Below are positions 1 to 11,283 of a stretch of 64,000 bases of DNA, piece after piece. The stretch spans positions 12,772,001 to 12,836,000 of the forward strand of contig NC_088788.1 of the NCBI RefSeq assembly GCF_949628265.1. The letters run 5' to 3'. The notes beneath the pieces are model-generated. The model saw nothing but the letters and a program-made list of their open reading frames with translations. It made no database searches and had not been told where the DNA came from. The position numbers and the translations under genes are program-made. This DNA is from Cloeon dipterum (Eukaryota > Arthropoda > Insecta > Ephemeroptera > Baetidae). Position 1 is the stretch's first letter; the number at the start of each line of letters is the position of its first letter.

Positions 1-101
1 CAACTCCGAGTGCTCCTTTGTCAGTAGACATAAGTGGTAAAAATTTTGTCAGATCTTAGATAGTATAAATATGATCTGATTCTGGATTTAATTATTAAGG
101 A

Positions 102-1047
102 ATGAGGATTAAATATCTCGACAAGAAGGAACTTTTCTTGGAGAGTGACTTGGCTTGCAGGGAACCGATCGGGCAATTCAAAGTCTGGTTCGATGAAGCC
201 TGTAAAACGCCGGGGATATTGGAGGCCAACGCCATGTGCCTTGCTACTGCCTCAAAGTAATACAAAGGCGGAAAGTGGATATTTCAATTAAGAAAGATGT
301 GTTTTTCAGAGATGGGACACCTTCCTGCAGATATGTGCTGCTCAAGAACTTTGGCAAGGAAGGTTTCCGGTTCTTCACTAATTATTCAAGTAGGAAAGGG
401 AAAGATCTGGTACTAAATAATGCCTCTATGACTGAATTCGAATTGCAATATTAATTATTTTAAACAGGCTGAAAATCCGAAGGCAGCGCTAACTTTCTAC
501 TGGGAAGCCCTGAAGCGATCAGTAAGATATTTTGAGTTTAATGATGCTTAGCTGAATCTTCTTCAACTAGGTCCGCATTGAAGGCTTAGCTGAGAAAATA
601 AGTGCTTCAGAGTCTGACAAATATTTCCATGAGAGACCTCGCGACAGTCAAATTGGCGCCGTCGTAAGTCATCAGAGTACAATTATCCACGGACGAGAAG
701 AGCTGGCTGCTCGCGAGAGAGAAATCACTGCCCAGTATGAAAACAAGGAAATTGACCGCCCAGATGAATGGTGCGTTAAATAATACTGCTCTAACAAACG
801 ACTTCATTTTAAATAGAGGCCGTTGATAAAATTCAAAGTGCCTAATAGTTTTGAAACAAATTGAATCGTTTTTCTGTTGCACAGGGGTGGCTACTTGGTC
901 GTTGCAAACAAAGTTGAATTCTGGCAAGGTCAAAGCAACCGCGTGCACGATCGGATTGTTTTCCGTAAAGCAGATGCTTCTGAAGCAAATGGGGAAACAA
1001 CACACCTTGGAGAAGATGGATGGGTGTTTGAGCGACTAGCTCCATAA
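102..1047 (+). CDS. PNPO: Pyridoxamine/pyridoxine 5'-phosphate oxidase (PNPO)
   Basis: This FMN enzyme oxidises PNP and PMP to pyridoxal 5'-phosphate, the last step of vitamin B6 salvage. Exons are 102-256, 310-409, 468-521, 571-770 and 885-1047, with introns of 49-114 bp, giving 223 residues. Family signatures appear in order: [44 protein letters not shown], a VRIEG strand, [35 protein letters not shown] and the C-terminal GWVFERLAP. The ATG at 102 aligns with an internal Met of vertebrate PNPO, and an in-frame stop lies just upstream. A further 5' exon outside the window is still possible, because 'ttaag' immediately before the ATG could be a splice acceptor. The gene converges on METTL18, with 171 bp between the stop codons. 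Identity is firm; the exact N-terminus is less so. Confidence 0.93.
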
Positions 1048-1156
1048 AAATTTATTGTGTGATACATATTCATTTTATTTTTTGTGCATAATCGCAAGTC
1101 TTCCATTAAAGATAATGCACACTATGTAATTAAGTTTGTTTCCTTAATTTTAACAC

Positions 1157-1162
1157 AATAAA
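1157..1162 (+). terminator. Poly(A) signal of PNPO
   Basis: An AATAAA lies 110 bp past the PNPO stop. A weaker ATTAAA occurs near 1105. Transcripts using the downstream signal would end close to the METTL18 3' end. Confidence 0.55.
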
Positions 1163-1203
1163 TGTGCGCTTGATCTGTAATAATAGAATTTTGTCAACTG
1201 ACC

Positions 1204-1209
1204 TTTATT
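1204..1209 (-). terminator. Poly(A) signal of METTL18
   Basis: TTTATT on the plus strand reads AATAAA on the minus strand, only 10 nt beyond the METTL18 stop. The 3' UTR would then be very short and its cleavage site would fall near the PNPO poly(A) region, so the convergent transcripts may touch or overlap. Confidence 0.55.
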
Positions 1210-1218
1210 TGAGCCCCA

Positions 1219-2732
1219 TCATAGCCAAGTCAGTTTGAGAATTTCCCGGTTAAGACCTATAAAATTAAATTTAGAATTTTAAACATGGACACATTAAGTT
1301 GATTAAATTTGGCTCAAAAATAGTAAAACAGTTTAGCTGGAACATTAAATGAGAGAATGGCAGAAAACCAGTGGGAAATATTGCTTATATTCAGTACTGA
1401 GATTGTAGTTAATCAGAATAATCAGTTTTCAGCAATGGTGATTTAATTTACTTTCATATATATATTTATAATGAAACCCAGTGGGATAACACAGCTGTTA
1501 TTTAATAGGGAGATTTATCAACATTCTGGAATAAATTAACTAAATCACTGCATCCCTTTAATTTTTGTATCTAAATTCACCAATTTATTACTTTGTTTTG
1601 TCTGTTTTGTCATCATTTACCTGCATCAAATTTCCACACTACTTCACTCTTGAAAACTCCATCCGTTTCCAGAGCTTCTTCAAATTGTCTTGTGCCTCCA
1701 CCTACTCCAAAGTAGTACGTCTTGGCAGCAACATAACTAAATGATATCATATTAGAACATCTTCTTCACCAGTAAAATATGAATCATATTATTACACGTG
1801 GCCCTCTGGTTTGAGAAGTTGCTTGAAAACTTTTAACAACTTTTTGTAGCAATCTGGATTGTATATAGTTTCAGATGTGAAGATTAGGTCATATTTTACA
1901 TCCTGCACCAGTCCGCAGAAAGATTCCCAGTCACCAGAGAAATATCGAACTTTGTCCTCCACATTGACACCAGGGAAATTTAAAGTCACATTTGGCCTGG
2001 TGTAATATTTTATGACTTCTTCGTTCTATAAATTTTAAGCGATCTATGATGTGTATTATACATTTTAAATTAAAAGTTTCTCACATAGTCTTGAAAGTGA
2101 ACTTGCGATGCCTCACACATCAAGCAGGATATTCCCACAGCTCCTGAGCCACAACCAAGATCCAGCACAGCTGAATCTTTTAATTTCTGCTGTATGTTGG
2201 ATGGATTTGACAGGAACCCTAACAAATCGTCTGTACATTCCCAAACTTTCAAGCCACCTTAAATGCAAAAATTATAATTGATTATTAAATTTAAAATCCT
2301 GCTGCACGTTCAAATGTGCGTTAGAGCGTGATTAAAACAACGAAATAATTATTAAAACCTTCATAAAAAGCAGGAATCAGGTCCGAATTTTGAGATTCAG
2401 CAGATTTAACACAGCTTTCCTCATTTTCCTCTATTATTTTTAGTACGTCCTCAGCAACGCCAAGTTCCAAGGAAATTTTTCCACAGGTGTGAAGATATGA
2501 TGATGGTAGTAGAGGATCACAATTAAAAACCATCTCTTTAGCTGGCTGCCAAGAAAGGTCACTTGAAGAATCTAAAAATGAAAATATTACAAATCGTAAA
2601 AATCTGGAAAATATTGGTCGCAATCGTCGCAATGTTGTGTTGTGCTACACAAACATGTCATAACATTTTAGTGATTTGGAAACCGTGATCACTAATTGAT
2701 TTATTACCGCAAGTGTCCATGATGTCAGGCAT
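1219..2732 (-). CDS. METTL18: METTL18/HPM1-type protein histidine N-methyltransferase
   Basis: This is a seven-beta-strand SAM-dependent methyltransferase. The family methylates a histidine of ribosomal protein uL3 (established for human METTL18 and yeast Hpm1). Exons in transcription order are 2708-2732, 2359-2571, 2085-2257, 1796-2025, 1621-1736 and 1219-1256; every junction keeps frame, giving 264 residues. Hallmarks are GGLKVWECTDDLL, motif I VLDLGCGSG (about residues 110-118), VHFQDY, YFSGDWESF, YDLIFTSETIYNPDCY, KPEGHV and YYFGVGGGTRQFEE. The last exon encodes only a dozen residues after the shared Gly. The protein is shorter than human METTL18 (372 aa), mostly by lacking the N-terminal extension. 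An upstream non-coding exon is likely, with donor GACAG|gtcagt at 2838/2839 and acceptor at 2783/2784. The start ATG is preceded directly by an in-frame TGA. Confidence 0.93.
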
Positions 2733-2839
2733 TCATTCGCTATCGTTCAGAAGAATGCCGTAGCCGTAGAGCCAAATTGTCTACTAAAATTAAATCCAGA
2801 AAAGAGTGATGAGAAAATAAATAAGCTGCGGCACTGACC

Positions 2840-3649
2840 TGTCACCGGCACAGCCACCCGTCAAGCATGTGAGTAAAGTTTGTCAACATACAATTCTGCC
2901 AACATAACCATACAACTATCAACAATTTAATTACAAAAAAATAATATAATGCGTTCGTAAAAGAGAGTTATGCTATGGTTGTAAGCACATACAAAACTTA
3001 AAAAAGTAATGAAAGTTTCCCAATTATGAAATTATGACTTTTTTAGATCTTTGATAATCATAAGAAATATTAAAATATCCATCAATTGTAAGAAACTCTT
3101 AACAAGTTTTTCTTTCAGCCAGACACATCCATAATAAACCGAGAAGGTGCGTGGCGCGAATTAAGAATAAAAAGTTTACCATACTTTACGCCGCTTAATC
3201 TTTCTCCTTTTTTGAAGTCGATGAAAGTGGAATTCCCAATAATCTCGCCCTGAAAATGCACCATTGATTACAAGAAAATCGACACGTTCCAGAATCTTGC
3301 CATTATTGGATTCTTTTATTACTATGATATATAAAGATCAAAAATGTTTTAATGGATCCATATCAAGTGACATTATATTTTTATCTCTTTTTAGATTCAA
3401 ACTGAACTTTATTGTGGATGTGGTTCAGCAGAGCCTTTTTACCACAAACATTTCCACCTATGCCTATCCAGAAAAAATGATCAAATTAACTCAAATGAAA
3501 AGTAAAAGAAGTAGGTTGAGGCTGAGGCAATCTTTAAGACATCTTGAAGAATATTATTATTGTATTTTTTATTTTCTCTTGAAACGCGCTTTATAGGTTT
3601 AAGCTTGCTTTATACGATTTTCAAAATTATTTTATTATAGATTTGCTTT
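2840..3649. other. Intergenic stretch without a supported gene
   Basis: This stretch contains the probable METTL18 promoter and 5' non-coding exon (about 2839-2885) and AT-rich DNA. Short open stretches with splice-like edges occur on both strands around 3119-3260 and 3264-3596. They overlap one another on opposite strands, match no family I recognise and join to nothing, so I do not call a gene. Confidence 0.5.
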
Positions 3650-5125
3650 TTATGAGCAATCATCAAATTCAAATTCTACTGCTTCCTCCCAAGGATGAAC
3701 CGTGTTGATGCAGCCTGCATATTTCCAAGTATTATGATCTATGTCTTCTGGTGCAAGATCTGCCCTGATGTTCACCAGTCTTTTCTCAATCAGCGACTCT
3801 TGTTCTAAAATCCATTCATAAGTAAACTTCTTCCCCTGAATTGCGTCTTGGTAGTCATCAAGATGGTTGCGTTCAAAAACCTCTTTCAACTTGTGGGCGT
3901 TCAAAGCGTTGCAACTTCCAAAGACAGCGACTCTGCTTCTCTTCATTTGCTTCAGTTTTTGCTGCGCCTCTGCGATCGAATCTCTGTGAGACACAAACCA
4001 GCGTTTGTACAGGCCTTGGTTGCTTCTTCTGACCACCTCAGGTGTTTTTGGAACAGACGAATGCCCACCAGCCAGATCGTCAGAGAAGCGAGAAGGCCAA
4101 GTGCCACAAGCTGCCCAATGTTGCGCATTTGACACAACAGTGTCTGCGTCAGATGACTTCTTGCGTCTATCCGCAACCCTCACACGCAACATTGGTGCTA
4201 TGTTCGCTCCAGTGCTGCCCACAATCCAATTTTCCATGGCTAATTTCATCCTATCCTGCATCAGCTTTTGTCTGAACAAACAGTTGTAACGCGTTTTCGC
4301 CCTGGACCGCAATCCAGTAACGTGATCCTCGAAAGCACTGTTGGCATCTCCTCCAGCGACATTTTTCTTTACGGAGGTCAGCGACTCAGTGGCCTTCTTT
4401 GGTCCACAGAGAAGCGCACTATCCCATTTCTGCATCTTCTTTGATCCTGCACATTCTTGATTTTTGAGCTTGGGCCTGAGCTTCTCCAAGTTTTTGTTCT
4501 TGACTCGCTGTGCCTCAAGAACTTTAGCCTTCCCGCTTTGTTCGTACCAGCGATCATAAATGTTTAGTTGAGATCTCTTGAGCATCCTTGCTGCCAACGT
4601 ATGACTCTTGACCCCTAAAGCATATTTAAACTGGAGAAACGTTATTTCCAACAATGCTGATGTAACCAATAGAGAAATTCTTCAATAATAGAAGCTAACA
4701 GAGGAGAATAAGATTTTTTTATTGTGGGTCAGGAACAGACAAAATAATGTCCGTTTGTGACCTTAAGCTGTGCAGAAAAAGGGTGCTAGATGCTAAATGG
4801 TCTATAGCAGAAATTACAACTGTTATTTTCAATTCAAAATTTATTTAATTGGGTCTTAAATCAAGAACCTTGCGAATGATACACAATGTAGACGTGAACA
4901 GAAATTAATTATTTGTAAGAACTGCAGATAAGGCGAATCAGTTAAATCTAATTAAAAACTACACTGATCAGCAACAGTAAAATAATGCGAAATGCGGGTA
5001 TTTACATACTTTTACAAGATATAATTACACAAGCTCTTTCAAAAAGAAGCATTTGTGATTAATTTCCTTACTTTGTTAGCTGCCGTTTCGGCCCTTTCAA
5101 AAAGTAATACAAAGTCACAATCGTT
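3650..5125 (-). CDS. Unrecognised basic protein, 5' end incomplete
   Basis: A large exon at 3650-4630 (327 codons including the stop) follows a clear acceptor (tttctccag). A preceding 54-nt exon at 5072-5125 joins in phase 0 (acceptor atatag, donor AAA|gtaagg) and encodes NDCDFVLLFERAETAANK. I could not find the exon carrying the start codon, so the N-terminus is open; if translation began in the large exon, the first ATG is at 4585 (311 aa). The product is rich in Lys/Arg, with motifs such as RSQLNIYDRWYEQ, LFRQKLMQDRMKLAMENW and GLYKRWFVSHRDS. Its acidic C-terminus contains HPWEEAVEFEFDDC. There is no signal peptide or membrane segment. Spaced helical stretches suggest a coiled-coil or cytoskeletal role, but that is a guess. 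The codon pattern and length argue for a real gene. Confidence 0.7.
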
Positions 5126-5303
5126 CTATATTAGATTGTTAAAATAAAATGCTTTAATAATCGCAACCAAGAAACGACGTGAACCAAAAAATGGCGCTGA
5201 GTAGTTTGCACCATCCAAACGGCAAATCTCGCCAAAACAAAGAATACTCTTATTTTAGAGTGGATTTTACTACTAAAATGGATTGTGATGTGCACTGCTT
5301 GAA

Positions 5304-5441
5304 GAGTGAAGTAAGGATGGAAGACACAGGATACGACAACAGACTTTGATCGAAGGTACTTTGCTATTGTTTGCAAATGGCGAGTAACTAGGATCCAAAT
5401 CCATTGTCGTAGCCTGTGTCTACCATCCTTTGAGTGAAGTA
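5304..5441. mobile_element. Putative MITE-like palindrome with 10-bp direct flanks
   Basis: The 39-bp arms at 5313-5351 and 5392-5430 are inverted repeats of one another, 33 of 39 positions matching, around a 40-bp loop. The identical decamer GAGTGAAGTA flanks the structure at 5304-5313 and 5432-5441. This has the form of a small non-autonomous element with a 10-bp target-site duplication; Mutator-like elements make 9-10 bp duplications. There is no coding capacity. It lies in the 3' flank of the VRK gene and upstream of the first exon found for the unidentified gene. A chance or selected hairpin is the alternative. Confidence 0.45.
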
Positions 5442-5764
5442 TACTGCTCACTAAATGAGGACCTATTGCGACTAATGCATCATTTCATCTACTGGGCAGC
5501 GAAGTTAATATTTGAAGACTAATCAAAAGCCAAGTGATGTAAGATATGAATAAAAATTGTCTCTTTGGGAGGTTCATTTGAAAAGAAACATTGTTACGGG
5601 CAATTCATACAAATAAGTTCTGGTTAATTTGTCACATTTTTCTTAAGAATACTTTAAATCATTCAGTCCGCGTCAAGTCACTTGGATTTAGGATGAAATT
5701 TTGAGTCTCTTGGAATGACAGTGGGAAAACCCTACCTGCACAAGATTTAATATCACTTTTCTGC

Positions 5765-8700
5765 TTATTTCTTCTTTAACCTGCTAGGGGCATTGGCGGG
5801 TGGACTATAGGTGCCTGGCGTTTCCACATTGCTGTTCATAACGGTAGGGCACAGTTTCCAAATCCCTGTACCCTTGTTCCTCTCGGCACCTGTTGCAAAC
5901 ATTGCAGTTAAATTCTAGAATGGAGTATTCAAGGCATGTTTACCCTTCTTCCCTTTCTTTTTGGGCTTCTTCTCTGGAGTTGTATCACTATCCTTACTTG
6001 ATGCTGATGAACTACCACCATTTGATGTCCCGTTTTTCAGTGCAGCTGCAGCCGCCTTCTCTGCCTCCATTTTGGCAAGCACAGAGCGCCCTTTGGAGCA
6101 AAATGTATTATTAGCATGGCTTAGTTGGTAAATGAATGAAACAAAATTTCATTTATTACTTAAGCTGTGCAATGAGCTACTTTCACTAATGGCTAAAAAT
6201 TATAAACAGCTTCACAAGTGATCTCAAATACGTATATTTATTAAAATAAAAATGATTTAGTAATCAAGGCAAGCGAAAGATAGGATTTGGCACTTTTGAC
6301 TCAGACATGGCGGTTGATGGAGGACCGTGAATTATGTGGCCAGGACACAGGACATAAATATTTAGATGTTCATGGTGCTGTTTGTGAGAAAGGTGGAGAG
6401 TAAGCAGGCGAAAAACACGTAAGTATCGCCTCGCCACTCGCAGCAACAGAGGCGAAACAGCGCCAGTTTTTTCGAAATTCTAGTGACTGGAGGGATAAGT
6501 TGGCGGACGCCTGTGATTGTGATTGACTGCCCCCAAAATTCGCCTTAACAAAGGAGATCAGCCTGGCATGGACACACAGACACTTATCTATTTCCTTCTC
6601 GCTTGCGCTCGCCTTAATAGTAGTTACAAGATTAAATGATTTTGAACAAAACGCTAATTTAACATACAAATTTTTAAATTATCAAAATCAATTACAATGA
6701 AAGTAAAATCACCGACAAAATCTTCCTGAATTTAGCCATTTTTATGACTGCCTTGAGTTATATCAAATTTGAAAAATTTGCAATTATCTTCATTCCTTGA
6801 TACTACTAGTTTGTTTAATATATAAATACGCTAAAATTAAACAGCTCTATGTAAATAAAATCAAATTACCCAGTCTTTTCGGCTTTGGCTTCTCAGGCTT
6901 CACCCCTTCAACCAGATTTTCTTCCTCTGAGCTCATGCTCTGTCTAGCTTTCCTGCCTTTTGGAGTTTTCTCAGACTCTATGGAATCAAATTTCAATAAA
7001 TATTTAGATTTTAACATCGTCCATTCCAGAAACGCACTTTTTAAATGCACAGCCAACACATTTTCTGCGACAGGCTTTGCTGGTGTTTCAGAACGACTGC
7101 GCCCTCTTGGTTTTCTAGCAGCAGGTTCTGCAAAATTGTAAACGTTAGCAATTCTAACATGAACATCTGTTGCAAACTGCTGTTATGCGATAAAATGGTA
7201 AGAATTTTAGATTCAAAGTAATTTTATAGCGGATTGGCAGAGCAACAATGTCCCAAACATCCCCACTCCCTAAACGACAGCAAAACATCGTTTGGTAACA
7301 AAGGGAAAAATCAGTCCCTAGCAGTTGAATAATAATGAGTATAGTTTTTTGCCGAGCACAATTCGAGAGAAAAATTTTGGCAACCTCCCTTACAAAATTC
7401 AATATCGATCACATTCCATATTAAGTTCCATCGAAACGGAAAATTTTGTTTCTCATAAAAAAAAGAAAAATAGTAGATAATTTTTTGAAAACAATTTTGG
7501 GAGTTTCCAACCTAAACAAGGTGTGTTCCCTTTGGCAAAGTTCCTTGAAATTCTTATTTGTTTTTTAGGAAATTATTTTATTTTCCCTTACTTTCTGCAG
7601 ATTTGCCTCTTTTCTTAGGTGGAAGTGCTTCAGCAATCTCCTCATCTGATTCTTCGACAGATCTCTTGGTAGAACGACGCTTCGACGCAGCTCGAGGAGG
7701 AGTTTTGCTTGCAGAGAAAATGAGAGGTCCACTGTCTTTGAATCCAGTCTCGTGCAATGCATCAGAAATCATTTTGGTGAGAGCCTTGTAGTCAGGTTTG
7801 TCCAGATGACCCATGTGTTTCACCTTGTCCAGGAACCTCTTTAGAAATGCTGAAATGATCAATTAGCATTCCTCTTATACTGTTAGACTGCAATATAAAC
7901 CTTTCTCGGCAGGAGCCAGTTTGAGCTCACTGAGACTCTCGGAAATGTTCTCCATGAACTTGACTTTCATTTCTTCAACAGTCTTTTCTTTCCCTTTCTT
8001 ATCCATAGCAATAACTTGTTCCCAAGGCAAGGTGGAACACAGCCAGTGGATCATGTTGAAGGCCAACACTTCCAAGTCACCTCTCTTTGTGACGACTGGA
8101 ATTGACATAAAAAGGAAAAATAAGTCACCTTTCCACAGATTTAAATTAAAATTTGTTACCCCCTCTGTGAGCATCTCTGCTGAGGTACTCAATGGTACCG
8201 TTATTCGATTTCCTGGCATCCTCTGTGTAAACTACATCAGATGTGCATCTCGAAGCCAAGCCAAAGTCAACCAAGTACACTCGGTTCTTTGTGCTTGGAG
8301 AGTTACCAACCAACAAATTGGCACCTTTCACGTCACAGTGAGCATAATCTTTGCTGTGGATGTACTCAAGTACTTGGAGCTAGGTTATGAGGCTTGGTAA
8401 GAAATAGGACGCTCAATTTTAATTAGACTCACTGTTTGCTGGGCAATACGAAGGATAGTTCCGAACGGAAACTTTTTGTTCACTTTGAAAATGGACCAAA
8501 GGTCTTCTCCGAACTTGTTTGTAACCACAAAGCGGTGCTTCATGCCCTTGATTTCGTGAGATCCTGACCCAAGGTACTGAGGGAGATTCAAGTAAGGAAG
8601 CTTCTTTTGTTTCGTGTATTCCTCAACTGCAGTATTGTGATTAGTCGCAACTCCAATGGAACATTTTCTAGCTCTTACTCTGTTCTGGTTTGCCACACTT

Positions 8701-9219
8701 CATGTAGAAATGCATCTCAACAAACAAAGGTCCATTTTCATGAGGTTCCTGCAAACAAACAATGGCAACACCGGCGAAACATGAATATTAACGTGTTCAA
8801 TGAATTCAACGGCAAAAACAATTTAACTTACAATTTTAACAACAAAGGGGTAATCCTTGGAGTTTCCATCCACTGATCGGGCTAGAAATTAAATATTTTG
8901 CAGTTAAGAAAAGAAATCCCCTTCCTGCGCCTAAGCGAAGAAGGAAACATGAACAAGGTCATGACTGTGTGCCAGCCTAAGTGAAAGGATCATTGACCTT
9001 GTCAAATTTAGGGACACAAAACAAAAGTGATTAAACATTGATAAATTTACCTGAGTAGATGGTACCAAAACCACCCTGTCCTATGGGTGGGCCCACAACC
9101 CACTTCTTCTTAGCAACGTCCGTAAGAACCTCTCCAAGTGGCACTTTCAATGCCATCACAAACCCATTGGCAGCCCGTTTCAGTTTTGGCTTGGCTTTGC
9201 TTTCATCTTTTTTCGGCAT
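5765..9219 (-). CDS. VRK1: Vaccinia-related kinase (VRK1/ballchen-type)
   Basis: Nuclear Ser/Thr kinase of the CK1-related VRK family, which acts on chromatin and BAF (known for the family). Exons: 9051-9219, 8832-8881, 8679-8748, 8433-8626, 8160-8379, 7901-8095, 7592-7849, 6870-7127, 5944-6090, 5765-5889; 561 aa as drawn. The glycine loop GPPIGQGGFG (residues 43-52) is followed by VVKI with Lys72, EPHENGPLFVEMHFY, the catalytic loop HCDVKGAN (Asp177), LVDFG (Asp199), the NNGTIEYLSRDAHRG activation region, and FNMIHWLCSTLPWE. A long basic, Ser/Pro/Lys-rich tail follows, with KPRGRSRSETP and KKPKKKGKKGK. The catalytic triplet is HCD and the metal motif DFG, where vertebrate VRK1 has HGD and DYG. 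In-frame segment 6976-7059 may be an 84-nt intron, which would give 533 aa. A splice acceptor sits just upstream of the ATG, so a 5' UTR exon is expected. Confidence 0.92.
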
Positions 9220-9639
9220 TGTGCCTGCAAATTTGCAAGAAATTAAATAGTATGTAAGAACATACACCTATGAAAGACGAGAATATTGAAGTCAACGTGA
9301 AAGGAGAAACGCAAATTGGCTTCACAAGCTTCAGTCCGGTATGTAATGCAAATTCCGCTGACCAAAAATGGAGTGAGCTACGTTGTTTAGTTGGTCGGTT
9401 TTCGCCGAAACTTTCAAATTATTTCCCTCGACGACTCAAAAAACACACTCACCGTGTCTGAATGATGCAACAAAGGAAAAATCAAAAGCCTTGAAGTGCG
9501 TTAAACACCTCAAAATTCGAGAAAGGCTTCACTATTCAATTGACGTGCATCAATGCAAGTTTTGTGTTTTCACTCTAACGGCCTGAGAAATCGCGCGAAT
9601 AATTCAAACTGCTGGGAGACATGTTGTCTTCGCTACGCG

Positions 9640-11283
9640 ATTCGTTTGTTTGCGCGCGTATACAGACAGGACGAAGAACGTGCTCGTCCCGTTATTGGTG
9701 AATGATTTTGAGATACTGTATACCGTCACTGCCATTGTTCTCAAATGAATTAAAAAAGGTAATACGATAAAAGGGAACAAGTATTTGAGAGTGATAGAGT
9801 ATTAAAAGGTAGCAGATTAAAAGCTACAGTTTTTGTTAGGCAGGTGTAAAGTAAATTTAAAAAATATAACAACAAAAAACTCCATATAACCGGAAACACG
9901 AGACGTGCGTGGAGTTCATATAAAAAATATCATAATCACCCTAATAAGCCAATAAGATTACAAAGATTACCACTTGATAGAGATAATAGTTATAGTATCA
10001 ATGACAGTGCAATTCTCATGGCACAGTAAATTCTGACCGACTGTCCTGATCTCTGTCCCTGCTATCCTCTATCCGTACTATATAACAAACTAAAATAAGA
10101 TCAGGCAAAGGTCAGAAATGGGCAGCAATAATTATGTTACTGTTAACCCCATTTTTATTATTTCCTATTATCATCCCATCTAAGTCATCGCCAAAATTTC
10201 GCTTGCAGTGGTGTTAATGGTTTTTTTAAACTAGTTAAAACAATATTTTACGCCTAAGTAGAAACAAAGTGAGAATATATATTTATTGAAATAATATACA
10301 TATGTAATTAAATACAATACAAAATTTGGATGTTGAAATTTCGTTAAAATTCTTATTTTACCCCAAAAATATTTATGTTTCAAAATAATCTTTATTATGG
10401 TTCAGCAGAGTATGCAACTCTGCCTCATGCATTGCCATTCCATATAGACCCAGACAAATAATTTCAAAGAAAACATTAGAAAAAGGAGTAAAAAATTGAT
10501 TTAATAACGTTTAAAGAACGTTTCCTCCAAAATTAAATCATTCTCAGGCATAGATTTGGCGGAAGATTGTAGATTTTTGGGAACATAAATATTAGCCTAG
10601 GCCAGCAGAAAAACATCTTAAAAATCAAAATTTAATTTTTTTGTGCGTGAATTCTTCCTATAAATGAAATTTGAAATTAAATTTAGCCTGATTAAAATAT
10701 AAGTAGGGTAATTATTTAGATTATTTAGTATTTATACTTGAAATAGCAATTTAAATCTCGTGCAGCTTAAATCTTTAACACAGCTGAATGTGATCGTCAG
10801 TATAAAAGTGGTAATTGCAGCGATTTTTAAAGAGATGCACATACATACCACGTCGTGAGTAAAAAGACGGAAAACAGCAATGGGCCAAGCACCAGACCCC
10901 TGGGGAATTTAAGCTTCAATTCTCACAATTAGAAAACTGGTGAAACAAAACTTCATTGATCACTCAGATATGTGAAGCTGCTTTAGATTTTTTTCCGAAG
11001 AAAGATAAATTTTAACTTAATTAAGAGCGTTTTGACGGCTATTAAAATGTTGATTTGCGTTCGTGGATTTCTAAATATTGTTAAAATCAAATGTATAAGG
11101 GTGTATTATATACATTTTTACTGGTGCGTAATTTCGTTTTACTATTTCACTGCAACCAACCATTTGGATGGCTAAAATGCACAGAAAAAAATGCAATTTT
11201 AATCAAATCATCTCACTACATTTGTTTAATGTTGATAAACTTGTTTTATGCTACAGATACGAATAAAAAAAAATTATCGTTTT
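9640..11283. other. Intergenic, no gene recognised
   Basis: This is AT-rich DNA between the VRK promoter region and the 3' end of the small Thr-rich gene. All open frames are short and none has a recognisable domain or consistent splice partners. I see no tRNA-like or repeat structure by eye. Confidence 0.5.

Noticed and set aside
3119..3596. Open stretches with splice-like edges on both strands between METTL18 and the orphan gene
   Set aside because: The candidates overlap on opposite strands, do not join to neighbouring exons in phase, and show no recognisable family. They are best treated as chance.
5131..5451. 106-codon minus-strand open frame next to the orphan gene
   Set aside because: It covers the palindromic element, and no donor joins it in phase to the exon at 5072-5125. 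It is probably not coding.
6264..6669. Overlapping minus-strand open frames inside the VRK gene
   Set aside because: They fall within the intron between VRK exons 6870-7127 and 5944-6090, and the exon phases fit without them.
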